A stretch of 9,466 nucleotides of DNA from Candidatus Poribacteria bacterium (GTDB taxonomy: Bacteria > Poribacteria > WGA-4E > GCA-2687025), in assembly GCA_002687025.1 (NCBI GenBank), contig NYZG01000264.1:1-9466 (forward strand). The letters run 5' to 3'. Within the stretch, counting starts at the first letter, position 1, and each line of letters starts with the position of its first letter. A program made the translations under genes and the position numbers. Below are positions 1 through 7,040 of this stretch, piece after piece. The notes below the pieces were generated by a model. The model had not been told where the DNA came from, did no database searches, and saw only the letters and a program-made list of their open reading frames with translations.

Positions 1-707
1 GCCTCGGCGGTGAGCATGGTGGAGAGCTCACCTGTCTCGACGGGCAGCGGCCGTTCCGTGATGAAGTTGTGCGTCTGTCCGACGACCTCGGTTATCTCAC
101 CCACGAGGAAGCGCGCTAGGTCGATGAGATGCGCGTTGAGGTCACCATGCGCGCCCGAGCCGGCCGTTTCCTTGCGCAGCTTCCATATTAGCGGGAACTC
201 CTCATCGACGATCCAGTCCTGGAGGTAGCAGGCGCGGAAGTGGAAGATGCGGCCGATCTTGCCGTCCTCGATGAGCCGCCGGGCATAGGCGACGGCCGGC
301 ACGCGGCGGTAGTTGAAGACGATCATGTGCTTCACGTTCGCCTCGCGCGCGGCGTCGAGCATTTCGCGCGCTTCGGCCTCGTTCAGGGCCATCGGCTTCT
401 CGAGGAGGATGTGCTTGCCCGCTTTCGCGGCGGCGACGGCGATGTCTCGGTGCGTGTTCTGCGGCGAGGCTATGTCGACGATGTCGATGTCGTCGCGCTG
501 GACGACCTTCTCCCAAGACGTCTCGCACTGCTCCCATCCCCAGGCGTTGGCGGCGTCTCGCAGCGGGGCCTCGTTGCGGCCGCAGATCACCTTCATCACA
601 GGCTTACATTCGCCGGGGAAGAAGAAGTCCACGTCCCGATAGGCGTGGGAGTGCGCCTTGCCCATGAACTTGTATCCGATCAGGGCAACGTTGAGTTCCC
701 TTGGCAT
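1..707 (-). CDS. Gfo/Idh/MocA family oxidoreductase, N-terminal part (cut by window edge)
   Basis: The first 235 codons are present; the C-terminal third lies beyond the left edge. The family comprises soluble NAD(P)-dependent dehydrogenases acting on sugars, inositols and related polyols. The Rossmann start reads ALIGYKFMGKAHSHAYR (residues 8-24), a common subfamily form of the dinucleotide-binding loop. The conserved EKP motif, whose lysine is catalytic in the family, is at 103-105. The start of the substrate domain is recognisable in KIGRIFHFRACYLQDW (150-165), and the family signature GDLNAHLIDLARFLVG at 188-203 supplies the usual Asp189, His193 and Asp196. The ATG at 707 is chosen because AAGGAGG lies 6 bases upstream and because the Rossmann strand begins right after it. 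The gene is divergent from the HEAT lipoprotein gene. The substrate cannot be told from the sequence. The family assignment is firm. Confidence 0.93.
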   Translation of the reverse strand, partial: MPRELNVALIGYKFMGKAHSHAYRDVDFFFPGECKPVMKVICGRNEAPLRDAANAWGWEQCETSWEKVVQRDDIDIVDIASPQNTHRDIAVAAAKAGKHILLEKPMALNEAEAREMLDAAREANVKHMIVFNYRRVPAVAYARRLIEDGKIGRIFHFRACYLQDWIVDEEFPLIWKLRKETAGSGAHGDLNAHLIDLARFLVGEITEVVGQTHNFITERPLPVETGELSTMLTAE

Positions 708-713
708 TGGATG

Positions 714-720
714 CCTCCTT
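714..720 (-). promoter_or_regulatory. Shine-Dalgarno site of the Gfo/Idh/MocA gene
   Basis: On the minus strand AAGGAGG is followed by a 6-base spacer and ATG at 707. It is a near-perfect ribosome binding site, fixes the start codon, and suggests efficient translation. Confidence 0.75.
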
Positions 721-966
721 CAGCCTCTGGCCGGCGGACACGCGACGGGTCGTGACCGCGCCATCCTCGTCGGGAGACTGTAGCGGCTCCCCTGTCTCGG
801 CACAACGGAAACGCGCCCATGGGCCAGTAGACCTGGTTGCGTGGCCGCCGCCGCGGACGTGGTCCCGGACGATCGGGAAACGAGGAGGAGACGGCCCAGA
901 AGACGTGTGGCGCCACCTTCGACCTGCCAACTGCTCGTGAGAACACCGTCGGTCGGCTCGCGCAGC

Positions 967-996
967 TTGCGGCATCGGCCGGGGCGACCGGATAAT
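967..996 (+). promoter_or_regulatory. Weak sigma70-like promoter candidate for the HEAT gene
   Basis: TTGCGG at 967-972 and GATAAT at 991-996 are separated by 18 bases. The -10 box matches 5 of 6 consensus bases and the -35 box only 3 of 6. It lies about 70 bases upstream of the likely start codon, a sensible place. In GC-rich DNA such matches are weak evidence, and the sigma factor preference of this organism is unknown. Confidence 0.28.
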
Positions 997-1066
997 CGGG
1001 CCGAGCGTCATCGCCTCGGGCCCACCGCGGGCGCCCTACGCGAGACGTGGAAGACAGTTGGTGAGC

Positions 1067-4000
1067 ATGCGCAGGATCGGGAGGATCGTGGCGTCGACGG
1101 CAGCGTTGGTCGCGCTGGCGTACGGGTGCGGCTTCGGCGAGGACACGACCTTGAATCGGGCGCGGAAGGCGCTGTCCGCCGGGGACGGCGAACGGGCTGA
1201 ACGTCTCATATCCGACTCGAACGCATACCCCGCCGACCTGCAGGCGGCCTTGCTCCAGTCGGTGGCGCCGCGCGGCCCGTCCGGCGAGGACTGGCCCGCT
1301 GTCATCGAGCCGATCCTCCAAGCCGTGGACACCGCATACCGGCGGTCGCACGACGCAGAGCGAACGGCGGTCGAGTCGTACCTGAGCGAGCGTCAGTTGC
1401 GTCGCACGCGCGAGAATGCCGCCGCCGCCGATTTCGCGGTTGAGAACGTCGTCGGTTGGCTCTCGGAGCAGGACGCATCCGAGCTCGGCCAAGGGCGTGC
1501 GACGGCCGTGATGGCGGCGTTGCTCGCCACCAAATCGCTCGACCCCGCCGTTTCCGAGGACGCTGACGCGTTGCTGACGACGCTTTCGCCGCGGGGGTCT
1601 GGGCATCTCGTCGGCGCTCTGGGCCACTACGATGCCACGGTTCGCGCGTCAGCGGTTCGGCATCTGTCGGCGTCGGGCGCCGACGGAGTGTCGCGGAGCA
1701 TTGCCGGCCCCATCGGTGGCGAGAGCGAATTCGCCGTGCTGTACGAGCTGCCGTTCGCGTTCGCGCGCTTCCCGGACGCGCAGGCCGCCGGCCCGCTGGC
1801 CGCGATGCTCGGCCTGCGCGAGGACGCGTCGCATGTGACGCCTTCCGGGCCTGCGCGCGCAGAGGCGTTGGCGCAGCTTGGCCAGATCCTGCGGGAGCGG
1901 CCCGACCTGCGGGCGTCGTACATTCCCGTAGTCGTCGCGGCGCTTTCTGACGAACACGACTACGTGCGCTCGCGCGCGGGCGCGATCCTCGTCAGGCTCC
2001 GCGAGGACGCCATCCCGGCGTTGCTGGCGCTGTCGGCTTCGGGTTGGAAGGACGCAGCCCTGCCGGTGGTCTTTCGCCTCGTGCCGGAGGAGGAGGCGGG
2101 AGCGCGACTGCGTCTGTACGCCTCGGCCGTGCGGGCCCTGACGGCGCTCAGTGAGCCGACCGTCATGACGTCGACCCAACGCGCGGAGTTCATTCGAGCT
2201 CTGGCGGCGACGGTGGATGAGGCTGGGGCAGCCGAACGCGGGCTCGTGGGTTTGGCGGAGGTCGTGGGGGAGTTCGTCGCGGATGGCGAGCCCATCGTGA
2301 TGGCAACGTCTGGTCCCACCACGTATGAGGACGACATCGCCGAGGCGCTGGAGGAATCACCCCGCGCGGGCAGCGCGCTGATGGCTCTGGCTCAGTTGGG
2401 GCGCCCCGGCGTCGAGGCATTGGCGTTGCTCCTGGAGTCGCCCGCCGCAGGCGTTCGCGCGGCGGCCGCGGCCGCTCTGTCGATGGCCGGCAGCGCGGAC
2501 GCCGCGGCGCACGTCGCAACGCAGCTCATGCGTGAGGCCGACGCGGAGTCGCTGACGGCGATGATCTTCGCGCTCGCGGCGCTCGACGCGCCCGCGATGG
2601 CGGCACACGCGGAGCGGCTCCTGACCGTGGCGGACGACCGGCCGGATGTCCTGGAAGCGGTCGCGGCCGGGCTGAACGTCTCCCTCGAAGCGGGCGCTGA
2701 CCCGTCTTTGGCCCTGAACGCGGCGCCGGCTCTGGAGCGGATCGCGGTCTCGAACAGCGCGCGCAGCGCGCGTGAGGACCTGCGTCGGGAAGCTGTGGAC
2801 GCGCTCGGGCTCCTCGCGCCGGTGGGCATCGAGTCGACGTTGCGGGACCTGATGTTGGACGAACACGCCGCGCCGATGATCCGCAAGGCCGCGGCTCGGG
2901 CCTTGGGGTCGCTCGGTCCGCGAGCGGAGATCGCGGTCGGCGCGATGGAGGAGATCCTGCTCATCCGCCGAGAAGAACCGGACGACTTTCTCCGGCGCCT
3001 GCGCAAACGGCACGGGACCGAACGCAAGCTGAACGCGGCGTGGGGCGCGCTAGGGTGGGACGCGGACTACGAGAGCTTTCGCGAAGTGAAGGTCATACCC
3101 GGGTTGCTGCGTGGTGAGGTGGCGCGCGCGTATGCGGCCCTTCGAGGCCCCGACACCCACTCGTTGCTGGCCGACGTGTTGCGAGACGACCAGTCGGCCT
3201 CCGTGCGGGCCGCGGCGGCCTCGCGCCTTGGTGGGGCGCCGTCGTACGCGGGGGCCCTGACAAGGGCGCTGCGGAAGGACGGCTCGGGGTCCGTGCGCGC
3301 GACCGCGGCCGAGTCGCTCGCGGGAATCGGGACCGAGAAGGCGATGAAGGCATTGCTCCGCGCCGTCGACCGCGACGCCTTCGAGCAGACACGCATCCAG
3401 GCGGCCAAAGGGCTGGGCGCGCAGGGCGGAGAAGCCGGCGCCCGCGGCCTCGCCGAGTTGCTGTTCCTGCACGAGGAGGACGACGACGCGCGCATGACGA
3501 ACGCCCTGGCAGATGAAATCGCGGACGCGCTCGTCGCGCTCGGGGAAGCGTCGACGGCGCATGTCACGGCGGGCATGGACCACCCAGACGCCGATATCCG
3601 GCACGCGGTCGCGCGGATTCTGGCGACCTCGGACGACGCGACGGTCCACGCGAGGCTCCGTCAGGCGCTGGCCGACGACGCGAGCCCACGCGTGCGCGCG
3701 GCGGCGGCGGCGGCCCTCGGGGCGCGTGGCTCCGCAGACGATGTGTCGGCCCTCATCAGGGCGGTCGTGGACGCCTCCGAATGGGGCGCGGTGCGGGCCG
3801 CGGCGGCCACGTCGCTGGGCCGAATCGGCTCGCCCACAGCCGCCGATGTCCTGCGCGAACAGCTCGCCGGCGAGCGGCCACAGCTTCGAGCGGCCGCAGT
3901 CGCTGCTCTGGGACATCTCGGCGCTCAGGCGGCGGCTGGTGACATCGCGGCGCTGGCGTTGGACCCCGACGAACTGCTCGACGTTCGAGTCGGCGCGATA

Positions 4001-4222
4001 GCGGCTCTTGGCAAGCTGGGCGCCGCCGGGGCCGCGCCGCTCGCGCAGTTGGTGAGGACCGATATCGGCGTTGTCCGCATGGCGGCCGTCTCAGCGCTGG
4101 CCGGGCTGGACGCGCCCGTGGCCTCGGCGACGCTGAGCACGCTCGCCGCCTCTCCACTGGAGACGGCGGCCCTGCGTTCGCTCGCGATGCAAGGCGAGCC
4201 GTCCGATGACGCGTCGGAGTAG
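1067..4222 (+). CDS. HEAT-repeat lipoprotein (PBS-lyase-type HEAT repeats)
   Basis: Protein of about 1051 residues. Residues 1-21 form a lipoprotein signal: two arginines near the N-terminus, a hydrophobic stretch, and LAYGC with Cys21, which fits the broad bacterial lipobox pattern although Ala at -3 is not the commonest residue. The mature protein is probably membrane-anchored outside the cytoplasm. The rest is dominated by alanine-rich HEAT repeats, paired helices of about 30-35 residues with the phrase VRAAAAxALGxxG. They are clearest at about 440-640 and in a regular run from about 690 to the C-terminus. Such alpha-solenoids usually bind or scaffold other proteins; no enzymatic motif is visible in them. 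A non-HEAT segment at 641-678 is discussed as a finding. Start: ATG 1067 puts the signal peptide at residue 1, but GTG 1061 (GGAAG 7 bases upstream) and TTG 1058 are in frame and possible. No protein partner is encoded beside it. Confidence 0.88.
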   Translation: MRRIGRIVASTAALVALAYGCGFGEDTTLNRARKALSAGDGERAERLISDSNAYPADLQAALLQSVAPRGPSGEDWPAVIEPILQAVDTAYRRSHDAERTAVESYLSERQLRRTRENAAAADFAVENVVGWLSEQDASELGQGRATAVMAALLATKSLDPAVSEDADALLTTLSPRGSGHLVGALGHYDATVRASAVRHLSASGADGVSRSIAGPIGGESEFAVLYELPFAFARFPDAQAAGPLAAMLGLREDASHVTPSGPARAEALAQLGQILRERPDLRASYIPVVVAALSDEHDYVRSRAGAILVRLREDAIPALLALSASGWKDAALPVVFRLVPEEEAGARLRLYASAVRALTALSEPTVMTSTQRAEFIRALAATVDEAGAAERGLVGLAEVVGEFVADGEPIVMATSGPTTYEDDIAEALEESPRAGSALMALAQLGRPGVEALALLLESPAAGVRAAAAAALSMAGSADAAAHVATQLMREADAESLTAMIFALAALDAPAMAAHAERLLTVADDRPDVLEAVAAGLNVSLEAGADPSLALNAAPALERIAVSNSARSAREDLRREAVDALGLLAPVGIESTLRDLMLDEHAAPMIRKAAARALGSLGPRAEIAVGAMEEILLIRREEPDDFLRRLRKRHGTERKLNAAWGALGWDADYESFREVKVIPGLLRGEVARAYAALRGPDTHSLLADVLRDDQSASVRAAAASRLGGAPSYAGALTRALRKDGSGSVRATAAESLAGIGTEKAMKALLRAVDRDAFEQTRIQAAKGLGAQGGEAGARGLAELLFLHEEDDDARMTNALADEIADALVALGEASTAHVTAGMDHPDADIRHAVARILATSDDATVHARLRQALADDASPRVRAAAAAALGARGSADDVSALIRAVVDASEWGAVRAAAATSLGRIGSPTAADVLREQLAGERPQLRAAAVAALGHLGAQAAAGDIAALALDPDELLDVRVGAIAALGKLGAAGAAPLAQLVRTDIGVVRMAAVSALAGLDAPVASATLSTLAASPLETAALRSLAMQGEPSDDASE

Positions 4223-4242
4223 CGCGAGCGAGCCCCGACGCG
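4210..4242. terminator. GC-rich inverted repeat between convergent genes, possible two-way terminator
   Basis: CGCGTCGG (4210-4217) and CCGACGCG (4235-4242) form a perfect 8-bp stem with a 17-base loop. The dyad overlaps the HEAT stop codon and lies 8 bases past the end of the thiamine-enzyme gene coming from the other side. That location fits a shared terminator. Neither strand has a T-tract after the stem, so it is not a classic intrinsic terminator; it may only stall polymerase or protect mRNA ends. Confidence 0.4.
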
Positions 4243-4249
4243 CACGACA

Positions 4250-5788
4250 TCACACGACAACCTCGATCAGATGCGGGCCGGGCTCGGCGATGGCGCGGGC
4301 GATGGCGTCGTACGTGTCCTCGGCCGTCTCGGGGCGGCTGCCGGGCACGCCCATCGAGCGCGCGAGCTGCACCCAGTCGATGTTGGGGGAACGCAGGTCG
4401 GTGAGAGAAGCGGAGGCGCCGTCGATCGGGTCGACGCCAAACCGTCGCAGGCTTCCCCGGAGTATCGCGTATTCGCGGTTGGCCCAGATGATACTCGTGA
4501 CGTTCAGGCCCTCGCGGGCCTGCGTCCACAGAGCCTGTATGGTGTACATCGCGCCTCCGTCGCCGGAGAGGGCGATCACAGGGCGATCCGGGCACGCCAC
4601 CGCCGCGCCCGTGGCCTGAGGCAGCGCCCACCCGATGCTGCCTCCCCCGGTGGACAGTCTGGTGTGCCTGGGACAGGCGCGGCTGTGCGCGTTGAACGGG
4701 CCGCCCGAGGTGATGGACTCGTCGGCGACTATGGCCCCCTCGGGCAGGGCCGCGGCGATCGCGCGTCCGGCGGATTCCACGCTGAGCTCGCCGGTGGGCG
4801 GCGATGGCACGTCCAAGGCGACCGTGCGTGTGATCGCCTGGCCGGCGCCGACCGCGTCCGCGACAGCCAGGAGCGCGGGTACGGCATCCTGTTCAGGGGT
4901 GGCGAGGGTTAGGATGTCGACGCCTTTGGGGAGACGCGAGCTCGGCTCGCCGGGCCACTTGAAGAACGTAACCGGTGGCGACGCGCCAGCGAGCACGACG
5001 GCGCGGATGGCGGGTAGATGCTCTGCCGCGGCCGCGGCCGTGCCAGGGAACCCGTGGATGTTCGGCAGACCGGCGCCCCGCTCGATGCGTGAGGAGGAGT
5101 CGTGCATCAGCGCGCATCCCGTGGCCTCGGCGATGCGCGCGCCGGCGACGAGGCCGTCCTGTGTGAGAGCGCGTCCCGATAGAAGGAGGGCGACCTCGGG
5201 CCCGGCGCCGAGAGCATCGGCGACCGCGGCCACATCACCGAATACCGGCGCCCGACCGTTCTCCCGCAGGACGGCAGTCGGGCCACCACCTTCGCTCCGC
5301 AGTATGTCCGCGGGAGCGACGAGAGTAGCAACGCCTCCCGCCGGCCCGATGACGGCTTCTATCGCGGCCGCGATGTCGGCCGAAACGTCTTCAGTCGAAT
5401 CCGCCGTCCTCACCCAATCGGACACGGGCCGCGCGATGCCCTGGATATCCGACGTCAGGGGCGAGTTGTGCGGTATGTGGTCGACGTCGTGGTCGCCCAC
5501 GATGTTCACGACGCGGCTGCGGGCCTTGCGGGCGTTGTGCAGGTTTGCGACTCCGTTGCCCAGCCCCGCGCCGAGATGAAGCAGCGTCATGCCGGGGACG
5601 TCTGTCATGCGGGCGTACCCGTCCGCGGCGCCGGTGGCCACGCCCTCGAAGAGGCACAGTATTGCACGCGCGCCGGGGGTCTCATCGAAGGCGCGCACGA
5701 TGTCGAGTTCCGTCGTGCCGGGGTTCGCGAAGCATACGCTGACGCCGGCCTGCACGGCCGTGCGCACGAGACCCGTGGCTCCCGTCAA
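4250..5788 (-). CDS. Thiamine-diphosphate-dependent enzyme, acetolactate synthase / benzoylformate decarboxylase-like
   Basis: 512-residue cytosolic enzyme of the IlvB/MdlC superfamily, which cleaves or joins 2-oxo acids through a thiamine diphosphate carbanion. The N-terminal PYR domain has GVSVCFANPGTTELD (15-29) and LFEGVATGAADGYARM (46-61), in which Glu48 is the cofactor-activating glutamate. The C-terminal PP domain has GDGG at 409-412 and Asn437 about 28 residues on, in WANREY; this is the GDG...N metal/diphosphate motif in the AN form seen in this subfamily. Length and motifs match proteins loosely annotated 'acetolactate synthase large subunit'. No regulatory small-subunit gene is adjacent, so a decarboxylase or carboligase role outside branched-chain synthesis is as likely. 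The start is TTG at 5788: AGGAGGAGG lies 7 bases upstream and family homology begins just after. The frame stays open far upstream, but that extension overlaps the aldo/keto reductase in another frame and is not protein-like. Second gene of an operon. Confidence 0.9.
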   Translation of the reverse strand: MTGATGLVRTAVQAGVSVCFANPGTTELDIVRAFDETPGARAILCLFEGVATGAADGYARMTDVPGMTLLHLGAGLGNGVANLHNARKARSRVVNIVGDHDVDHIPHNSPLTSDIQGIARPVSDWVRTADSTEDVSADIAAAIEAVIGPAGGVATLVAPADILRSEGGGPTAVLRENGRAPVFGDVAAVADALGAGPEVALLLSGRALTQDGLVAGARIAEATGCALMHDSSSRIERGAGLPNIHGFPGTAAAAAEHLPAIRAVVLAGASPPVTFFKWPGEPSSRLPKGVDILTLATPEQDAVPALLAVADAVGAGQAITRTVALDVPSPPTGELSVESAGRAIAAALPEGAIVADESITSGGPFNAHSRACPRHTRLSTGGGSIGWALPQATGAAVACPDRPVIALSGDGGAMYTIQALWTQAREGLNVTSIIWANREYAILRGSLRRFGVDPIDGASASLTDLRSPNIDWVQLARSMGVPGSRPETAEDTYDAIARAIAEPGPHLIEVVV

Positions 5789-5795
5789 ACGTCCG

Positions 5796-5804
5796 CCTCC
5801 TCCT
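5796..5804 (-). promoter_or_regulatory. Shine-Dalgarno site deciding a TTG start
   Basis: On the minus strand AGGAGGAGG is followed by a 7-base spacer and TTG at 5788. It sits in the 26-base gap after the aldo/keto reductase stop codon. No ATG or GTG at a comparable position would explain this strong site, so it supports TTG as the initiation codon of the thiamine enzyme. Confidence 0.75.
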
Positions 5805-5814
5805 AGTAACGTGC

Positions 5815-6714
5815 CTACCCGGTCGTGTCGACGCCTACTCCGAATTCCGCGCGGAAACCGCCCCACAGATCTGCGGGGATTACGGCCGTGGCGGCATCGT
5901 ATCCCTCCTCGACCTGCCGCGTGTCGGCGGGGCCGAACATCACGATCCCGCCCACCGGGGCCGCCAAGCAGAACTGCATCGCCAAGTATCTGATGTTTGT
6001 CCCTCGGTCGCGGCACCATCGCCACATGTCGTGAGCCCGCGACTCGCGGCCGCCATGCCTGCGCCGGTCCGTCTCGGGGTCCGGTTCGACGCCGGTTAGA
6101 AGACCCATGCCGAGTGGGCTGGCCAGTATCAGGCCGACATCGCGCTCCGCTGCTAGTGGGAACGTGGTGGTCGCCACGGATTGGTCGAGTAGGGTGTAGT
6201 CGAGATATGTCAGGATTACGCCCGCCTCGCCGGTTTCGATGATGCGCCGGTGGAAGTCGTGCTGACGCACCCCGAGGCCGAGGTGGTTGACGAGGCCTTC
6301 CTCGCGCATCTTGAGGAGTTCTTCGAACGCCCGCCCCGGGTCCAGCACGTCGTCCATGTCGTCGGGATCGTGTATCAGAACGGCGTCGAGGTAGTCGACG
6401 CGCAGGTCGCGCAGGCTGTTGGTGACGCTCCATCGCGCCGTCTCGGCCGAGAAGTCCTTCCTGCGCTCGGGGTGCGTGCCTACCTTCGCCTGGAGGTAGT
6501 AGTCGGATCGCGGCACGCCCGACAGCGCCTCGCCCCAGTATTGCTCGTTGTGGCCAGGGTAGGTGTCGATGTAGTCGATGCCCAGCTCCAACGCGCGGCG
6601 TATCGCGCGGACGACATCGCCCTCCGGCTGTCGGTTCAGCCACGCCGCGCCCAGGGCCAGGGCGCGGGGCCGCATCTCCGTGGCGCCCATGCGGCGCGTC
6701 GGTAGGTCGGGCAT
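5815..6714 (-). CDS. Aldo/keto reductase family protein with altered catalytic tetrad
   Basis: 299-residue TIM-barrel oxidoreductase, probably NADP(H)-dependent and cytosolic, reducing aldehydes or oxidising sugars such as aldoses. Family marks: YIDTYPGH around Asp50, WGEAL at 60-64, Lys77 in LQAKVG, VDYLDAVLIHDPD with His115, HLGLGVRQHDFHRR, SPLGMGLLTG, and GPADTRQVEEG near the C-terminus at the cofactor site. Of the Asp-Tyr-Lys-His tetrad, Asp50, Lys77 and His115 are clear, but the Tyr site five residues after the Asp is His55. Tyr52 and Tyr59 are close and could substitute. The sequence otherwise resembles the D-threo-aldose / L-fucose dehydrogenase-like branch. ATG 6714 is chosen because GGAG lies 6 bases upstream and barrel homology starts there; an in-frame ATG at 6807 would add 31 unconvincing residues. 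First gene of an operon with the thiamine enzyme 26 bases downstream. Confidence 0.9.
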   Translation of the reverse strand: MPDLPTRRMGATEMRPRALALGAAWLNRQPEGDVVRAIRRALELGIDYIDTYPGHNEQYWGEALSGVPRSDYYLQAKVGTHPERRKDFSAETARWSVTNSLRDLRVDYLDAVLIHDPDDMDDVLDPGRAFEELLKMREEGLVNHLGLGVRQHDFHRRIIETGEAGVILTYLDYTLLDQSVATTTFPLAAERDVGLILASPLGMGLLTGVEPDPETDRRRHGGRESRAHDMWRWCRDRGTNIRYLAMQFCLAAPVGGIVMFGPADTRQVEEGYDAATAVIPADLWGGFRAEFGVGVDTTG

Positions 6715-6864
6715 CGGTGTCTCCGCGTTGGTCTCGCGATCTGGCGCGTAGTGTAGCCCGTTCCGTGCGCTGGCACATACCGGGCTCACGGTCTGCGTCG
6801 CAGCCAAGTGACCCGGCCGCGCAGGGGATGCGCGGATCGCCGGACGCGGTCTATCGCCGGGCCG
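6715..6864. other. Upstream region of the aldo/keto reductase operon
   Basis: About 150 bases between the reductase start and the end of the LamG remnant. It should hold the operon promoter. The only -10-like hexamer noticed on the minus strand is TACACT near 6750, without a matching -35 box, so no promoter is called. No gene or repeat seen. Confidence 0.4.
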
Positions 6865-7040
6865 TCAGCGCGCCCGACGGCCCAGCGTCTTCACCGGTCC
6901 TCGCTTCATGGCGGCCTGTGTCTCTGCTTCGCTGAGGCACGTCTGAATACGGCGGCCTCGTCGACCATGCCCCGGAAGTACACGCCACCCTCAGACCAGC
7001 CGATGGCGAATGGCGACGATACGGGATGGAATGCGATCCG
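6865..7040 (-). pseudogene. Remnant of the C-terminal end of a LamG (concanavalin-A-like) domain protein
   Basis: Read on the minus strand from 7040, the frame contains SPFAIGW then GGVYFRGMVDEAAVF (6989-6945). This is the characteristic last part of a bacterial LamG/laminin-G-like domain: a strand ending in IG, then F-x-G-x-I/V-D-E-V-x-I/V-F. The family normally continues with RALSEAEI. Here the frame reads RRAS, but shifting one base at 6936/6937 restores RR(A)LSEAETQAAMKRG and runs to a TGA at 6867-6865. A single missing C (GCCTC for GCCCTC) explains it. An in-frame TAA at 7043-7041 blocks this frame upstream, and a 7-bp tandem repeat at 7003-7016 adds a possible second frameshift. The 5' part of the gene is absent; methyltransferase sequence lies where it should be. 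LamG domains are usually in secreted carbohydrate-binding proteins. No function is expected now. Confidence 0.62.
7003..7016. repeat. 7-bp perfect tandem repeat inside the LamG remnant
   Basis: Plus strand ATGGCGA occurs twice head to tail at 7003-7009 and 7010-7016. Seven bases is not a multiple of three, so a duplication here would shift the minus-strand frame. With one copy removed, the LamG frame connects upstream to RIPSRIVAIGW, which is a plausible lectin strand and is open back to a TGA at 7098-7096. Confidence 0.5.

Larger units (their letters stand above)
708..1066. other. Divergent intergenic region, no gene seen
   Basis: About 360 bases separate the two divergent start codons. Open frames cross it on both strands, as expected at this GC content, but none has a recognisable protein, a good ribosome binding site or a family motif. 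It must hold the promoters of the oxidoreductase gene (minus) and the HEAT gene (plus). A weak plus-strand candidate is listed separately. On the minus strand TTGTGC, 17 bases, TACAGT (about 805-777) is an even weaker match. I see no repeat, RNA gene or strong operator. Confidence 0.5.

Noticed and set aside
650..680. GYKFMG instead of GxGxxG in the oxidoreductase nucleotide-binding loop
   Set aside because: GYKFMGKAHS is a common natural variant in one Gfo/Idh/MocA subfamily, so it does not indicate loss of function.
680..4000. Many long open frames antisense to the HEAT gene and across 708-1057
   Set aside because: They are low-complexity Arg/Ala/Pro-rich shadows typical of GC-rich DNA, without motifs or ribosome binding sites, while the HEAT frame is clearly coding.
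4470..4570. Thiamine-binding motif ends in Ala-Asn instead of Asn-Asn
   Set aside because: The AN form (WANREY, FANRSY and similar) is usual in this acetolactate-synthase-like subfamily, and the GDG and catalytic Glu48 are present, so it is not a defect.
4250..6778. 842-codon open frame on the minus strand covering both operon genes
   Set aside because: The part upstream of 5788 overlaps the reductase in another frame, is arginine- and proline-rich, and shows no family similarity. It is a high-GC artefact joined to the real thiamine-enzyme gene.
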